NCBI GenBank assembly: GCA_937950415.1
Contig: CALFDL010000057.1
Span: 1 to 8,620, forward strand
Direction of reading: 5' to 3'
DNA: 8,620 nt
Source of the DNA: an uncultured Collinsella sp.
Lineage (GTDB): Bacteria > Actinomycetota > Coriobacteriia > Coriobacteriales > Coriobacteriaceae
The notes beneath the pieces are model-generated. The model saw only the letters and a list, made by a program, of their open reading frames with translations. It was not told the DNA's origin and did no database searches. The translations under genes and the position numbers were made by a program. Shown piece by piece: positions 6,202 to 8,620 of this stretch (within the stretch, counting starts at the first letter, position 1; the number at the start of each line of letters is the position of its first letter).

Positions 6202-7584
6202 CTATCCAAACATCTGCGGCAGGTCGATGAAGACGGTTCGATCGCTTTTGCCAGCTTCGAAGCCCGAACGGGAGAAGAATCCATAGCGATGGCACTTGAG
6301 CCCCGTTGCCTCGACTTGGGCGATTTCCTCGTCGACCATTTTTTGCGTGATGGGGGATTTGCGGAACTTTGCTTCGTAGAATGCGTAACCCTCGGGGTCT
6401 TGCGTTACCACATCGAATTCGCCGCTCGTTTTGTTTGCGGGATCGTCGTACCAGTACTTGCCTATGGCGTCGAAAGCCGGTTCGATCTTGCCGGTCCTGT
6501 TCTGCCGTACGAGGTATTGACGGCAGATCTCCTCGAACATATGAGGAACGTAGTTTTCCTCGAAGTCTTGGGAGACGTGACGATCATAGAAGACTTCCGG
6601 GTCGAGCAGCTGACGCGCCGAGGCATTGCGGAAAACATAGCGATAGTAAAAGAGCGAAAGCGGATCCACTACAAAGTAGCCAGACTTGCGCTTGTTCGTA
6701 GGGTCGTTGATGGGTGCGCGCTTTTGGACGATTTCGAGTGACATGAGCTTGTCGAGTACGTCTGCCATGGCCGGACCACTCGAGACGTGCGACTGTGCCA
6801 GCACGTCCCCCCAACGGGAGTAACCTTGTGCGAGAGCTCCGAAAACTTCGTTGGCGTTGGTCATCTTCGAGATCTCGGCGTTGAGATAGGACGGCACTTC
6901 GCTTTCTAAGCGTGCGCCAGGTTCCGTGACGAGTTCGATGATGTTGTCGCGTACGCTTTGGGACTGATCGATGAGGCGATTGTAAAAGGGGATGCCGCCA
7001 AAAACGCTATAGAGCCGCACCTTGTCCTCGGGTGAGAACGCGGGATAGAATTTCGCAGCGTCAAAGTAGTCCATGGGCTTAAGCTCAAGCGCGAGATCAA
7101 TTCGCCCGTAGAGGGGGCTCTCATGCTCGATGAGGGATTTCATAATCTCAACGTAGGAGCCGCACAGGACAATGTTTAAACGTGAGTCTTCCCTGTGAGC
7201 GTCGATTGAGGTCTGGAGAATGCTGTCTAAGCCTTTAACCGCATCTCTCAAGTAGGGGTATTCGTCGAGAACAAGGGTAACGTTCTTGTCTTTGGCTTGG
7301 GCAAACAGAAATTCGATGAGCTCGCGGATGCCTGTGAAGGCGAGCGGAGGAAAGCTCAGCGCGTCAGCAACAAGGGCGGACAGACTCTCTAGGTTGTCTG
7401 CCTCGGAGGTTTGGCGGCACTCGTAATAGACCGTTGCGACGTCCGGCAAATCGGTTAGCGCCTGCTTGATGAGCTCACTTTTTCCGACGCGACGCCTGCC
7501 GTAAATGAGAACATTGCGCTGCTCGGGCGCCTTGAGCGTTTTCTTAATACGGGCGAGCTCACGCTCCCTGCCAATGAATTCCAC
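6202..7584 (-). CDS. Archaeal-type ATPase (ATPase_2) with DUF234 / PD-(D/E)xK-like C-terminal domain
   Basis: This encodes 460 residues, the usual length of the COG1672-type ATPase family. The N-terminus FIGRERELARI (3-13) is typical of the family. Walker A is GRRRVGKS (29-36), Walker B is TLVLDE (103-108), and a sensor-1 motif IVLCGS lies at 138-143. A lid with FGGIPFYN (195-202) precedes a winged-helix region (about 240-305), then the conserved YFVVDPLSLFYYRYVF (303-318). The C-terminal DUF234 part contains GEFDVV (388-393) and YEAKF (403-407), an E-x-D...E-x-K arrangement like PD-(D/E)xK nucleases. The role is unknown; ATP-dependent DNA binding or cleavage is inference. The start is GTG at 7582-7584 with GGAAGGA about 9 nt upstream, in the unpaired segment of a large palindrome. 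No clear terminator precedes parE, so some read-through is possible. Confidence 0.88.
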   Translation of the reverse strand: MEFIGRERELARIKKTLKAPEQRNVLIYGRRRVGKSELIKQALTDLPDVATVYYECRQTSEADNLESLSALVADALSFPPLAFTGIRELIEFLFAQAKDKNVTLVLDEYPYLRDAVKGLDSILQTSIDAHREDSRLNIVLCGSYVEIMKSLIEHESPLYGRIDLALELKPMDYFDAAKFYPAFSPEDKVRLYSVFGGIPFYNRLIDQSQSVRDNIIELVTEPGARLESEVPSYLNAEISKMTNANEVFGALAQGYSRWGDVLAQSHVSSGPAMADVLDKLMSLEIVQKRAPINDPTNKRKSGYFVVDPLSLFYYRYVFRNASARQLLDPEVFYDRHVSQDFEENYVPHMFEEICRQYLVRQNRTGKIEPAFDAIGKYWYDDPANKTSGEFDVVTQDPEGYAFYEAKFRKSPITQKMVDEEIAQVEATGLKCHRYGFFSRSGFEAGKSDRTVFIDLPQMFG

Positions 7585-7692
7585 TTACTCGGTTCCTTCC
7601 GACTCGGTTTTGTCCGAGTTAATTGTATCGCATGAATCAGTTTATGCTCGAGTTTACTCGGACAAAACCGAGTCGGTTCTGACCGAGTAAGT
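7583..7692. repeat. 110-bp nested palindrome over the promoter, RBS and start codon of the DUF234 ATPase
   Basis: The two ends form 37-nt inverted arms. Outer 11-bp arms (ACTTACTCGGT 7583-7593 / 7682-7692) and inner 21-bp arms (7599-7619 / 7656-7676) are perfect. Only 5 nt between them (7594-7598 and 7677-7681) do not match. Each inner arm also contains its own dyad, ACTCGG-N6-CCGAGT (7602-7619 and 7656-7673). ACTCGG or its complement thus occurs six times. The outer left arm includes two bases of the GTG start codon, and the 5-nt mismatch holds the AAGGA of the ribosome-binding site. The 36-nt centre contains a candidate -10. This is most likely a multi-site operator; a cruciform or mRNA hairpin is also possible. 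Confidence 0.85.
7622..7627 (-). promoter_or_regulatory. Candidate -10 element for the DUF234 ATPase
   Basis: TACAAT on the minus strand matches 5 of 6 positions of TATAAT and lies in the loop between the two ACTCGG-N6-CCGAGT operators. No recognisable -35 lies 16-18 bp upstream, where the second operator would overlap it. The start site would be near 7615, inside the first operator. This layout would suit tight repression or activator dependence. Confidence 0.3.
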
Positions 7693-7715
7693 TTGAATAG
7701 CGAATTGAAATTGGT

Positions 7716-7761
7716 ATGTCTGCATGGCGATGACAGACATGGTTTTTATAATGACAGACAT
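7716..7761 (+). promoter_or_regulatory. CAGACAT operator array upstream of the HTH regulator gene
   Basis: ATGTCTG (7716-7722) is the inverted complement of CAGACAT (7734-7740). The 11-mer ATGACAGACAT is repeated exactly at 7730-7740 and 7751-7761, a 21-bp (two helical turns) spacing. The last copy ends 2 bp before the -35 of the HTH promoter. A related ATATCTGTCC lies at 7811-7820 in the leader. Same-face sites next to the promoter suggest binding by the XRE-type regulator encoded just downstream (inference). Confidence 0.6.
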
Positions 7762-7763
7762 AG

Positions 7764-7792
7764 TTGACATCTTCTGATAGATGCAATATATT
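7764..7792 (+). promoter_or_regulatory. Near-consensus sigma-A promoter of the HTH/membrane-protein operon
   Basis: TTGACA (7764-7769, perfect) is followed after 17 bp by TATATT (7787-7792, 5 of 6). Transcription would begin near 7799, giving a leader of about 42 nt to the ATG at 7841. A perfect TATAAT at 7747-7752 has no matching -35 and is less likely to be used. Confidence 0.75.
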
Positions 7793-7840
7793 TCTGCCAT
7801 GTTGCAACGGATATCTGTCCATTACCACGAAAGGAACTCC

Positions 7841-8071
7841 ATGCCGGGCAAAAAGAACCTACGCATGAAGGCGGCGCGCGCGGCGGTTGGCCTTTCGCAA
7901 GCTGACTTGGCCGAGGCCGTGGGCGTTACGCGCCAGACCATCGGCCTGATCGAGGCGGGTGGCTACAACCCCACGCTCAATTTGTGCGTGGCAATCTGTA
8001 AAGCGCTACGCGTTACGTTGAACGACTTGTTTTGGGAAGACGAGAGCGACGTCGACCCTGACGCTCTTTAG
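7841..8071 (+). CDS. Small XRE-family helix-turn-helix transcriptional regulator
   Basis: This encodes 76 residues, nearly all one Cro/CI-type HTH domain. After a basic start (MPGKKNLRMKAARAAVG), the HTH proper is LSQADLAEAVGVTRQTIGLI (18-37) followed by EAGGYNPTLNLCVAICKALRVTLNDLF, the standard five-helix pattern ('P(t/s)L..a..ia.aL.v.l.dLF'). The tail is short and acidic (WEDESDVDPDAL). Stand-alone domains of this YozG/XRE type usually bind as dimers and control their own operon. The ATG at 7841 is preceded by AAAGGA with 5-nt spacing; an in-frame ATG at 7781 lies upstream of the promoter -10 and is rejected. The gene for a membrane protein follows after 9 nt, its GGAG overlapping this stop codon, so the two are translated from one mRNA. 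The CAGACAT sites upstream are candidate operators. Confidence 0.9.
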   Translation: MPGKKNLRMKAARAAVGLSQADLAEAVGVTRQTIGLIEAGGYNPTLNLCVAICKALRVTLNDLFWEDESDVDPDAL

Positions 8072-8080
8072 GAGTTCGCT

Positions 8081-8620
8081 ATGAAATTTGAAGATTTAAA
8101 ACTCGTGCAAAAGTGGCGTGAATATGCCGGCCCAAAGGACGAGCGCCTGGAGGCTGAGAGCGCGAAGATCTACAAGATTGGTTTCGTGCTGCTTTCGTTT
8201 GGCATGTTGATGATCTTTTTCTACCAGATTATAGCTCGACAGGTTGCGTGGGTTCACAGCGACGCCAGTGAAATGCCGCATGGCTTTGCAACGCCGTTCG
8301 AGGCAGCCATGTATTTGTGGCTCGTTCTTGTGATGTTGATTTGCGCAGGACTGCAAACGCGGAAGGGCTATGTCGATACCAATCGTTTTGGGCAAACCGA
8401 GCATCTTCCTGTTGGATATTTCCTGCTTCTCAGCGGTCTTAGCGGCGCCGCGTTCGCGCTTGTTATTGCCGCAATGCGCTGTATCGCTGAGGCGCAGATT
8501 GTACCGCTCGAAAGCGTCTTTTGGTTGGCGAACCTGGCCACGGGCGTGTTCTGCGGTGCGACGATTTTCGCGGCCACGTTTGCTGCCCTGTGCGCAACGT
8601 TTTTCACGGCGAAAAGACGC
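8081..8620 (+). CDS. Multi-pass membrane protein paired with the HTH regulator (3' end outside window)
   Basis: The ATG at 8081 (GGAG six nt upstream) opens a frame that stays open to the window end, giving 180 visible residues and no stop. The N-terminal 30 residues are charged and cytosolic-like (MKFEDLKLVQKWREYAGPKD, then ERLEAESAKIYK). Four hydrophobic segments follow at about 31-51, 75-92, 112-132 and 146-176. The last ends in AKRR, so the protein probably ends soon after the window. The 'DER-x6-KIY-x3-F-LLsF' entry into the first helix resembles DUF6773/DUF3169-type proteins that are encoded beside small XRE regulators, but I hold this family assignment only loosely. The function of such pairs is not established. 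The tight coupling to the regulator suggests that the membrane protein is the controlled product or a sensor partner. Confidence 0.8.
   Translation, partial: MKFEDLKLVQKWREYAGPKDERLEAESAKIYKIGFVLLSFGMLMIFFYQIIARQVAWVHSDASEMPHGFATPFEAAMYLWLVLVMLICAGLQTRKGYVDTNRFGQTEHLPVGYFLLLSGLSGAAFALVIAAMRCIAEAQIVPLESVFWLANLATGVFCGATIFAATFAALCATFFTAKRR

Noticed and set aside
5183..6286. 367-residue plus-strand open frame opposite parE
   Set aside because: It is an antisense shadow of the conserved GHKL domain and runs through the parE promoter; no recognisable protein features.
6175..6741. 188-residue plus-strand open frame opposite the DUF234 ATPase
   Set aside because: It lies on the complement of conserved DUF234 motifs and shows no independent motif or ribosome-binding site.
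7637..7828. 63-residue minus-strand open frame between the divergent genes
   Set aside because: It overlaps the promoter, the CAGACAT sites and the palindrome; no ribosome-binding site or family resemblance.
7781..7840. N-terminal extension of the HTH regulator from ATG 7781
   Set aside because: That ATG lies upstream of the -10 hexamer (7787-7792) and lacks a ribosome-binding site; ATG 7841 has AAAGGA at the correct spacing.

Overview
The window looks like chromosomal DNA of a moderately high-GC anaerobic actinobacterium of the Coriobacteriia (Collinsella-like). This is inferred from codon usage, Gram-positive-type Shine-Dalgarno sites, and a topoisomerase IV-like gene pair of the divergent type I associate with Clostridia and Coriobacteriia. 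No rRNA, tRNA, CRISPR array or insertion sequence was seen.

Layout. (1) Positions 1-315 hold the 3' end of a plus-strand flavodoxin-fold NAD(P)H-dependent reductase gene. Its stop codon lies inside a large two-part stem-loop (313-405). (2) Then come four genes on the minus strand. In order of transcription these are an archaeal-type ATPase with a C-terminal DUF234/PD-(D/E)xK-like domain (7584-6202), parE-like topoisomerase subunit B (6049-4052), parC-like subunit A (4006-1766), and an AAA/ORC-type ATPase with a C-terminal winged helix (1517-423). The parE-parC pair forms a tight operon with its own sigma-A-like promoter, a LexA-like box just upstream, and a strong intrinsic terminator. (3) Divergent from the DUF234 ATPase, a plus-strand pair encodes a 76-residue XRE-type repressor and a four-helix membrane protein that runs off the end of the window. 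A near-consensus promoter and an array of CAGACAT sites precede this pair.

How the genes fit together. ParE (ATPase plus TOPRIM) and ParC (cleavage-rejoining tyrosine) would assemble as a heterotetrameric type IIA topoisomerase that decatenates or relaxes DNA. The HTH/membrane-protein pair resembles the widespread small-regulator plus integral-membrane-protein modules, which are often autoregulated. The two ATPases on either side of the topoisomerase operon belong to different families and have no assigned function. Each has an elaborate, symmetric repeat array over its promoter, ribosome-binding site or start codon: three perfect 17-bp operator-like copies in one case, and a 110-bp nested palindrome in the other.

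The least explained parts of the window are these start-codon-proximal repeat arrays, the LexA-like box in front of the topoisomerase operon, and the stem-loop at the flavoprotein stop codon.
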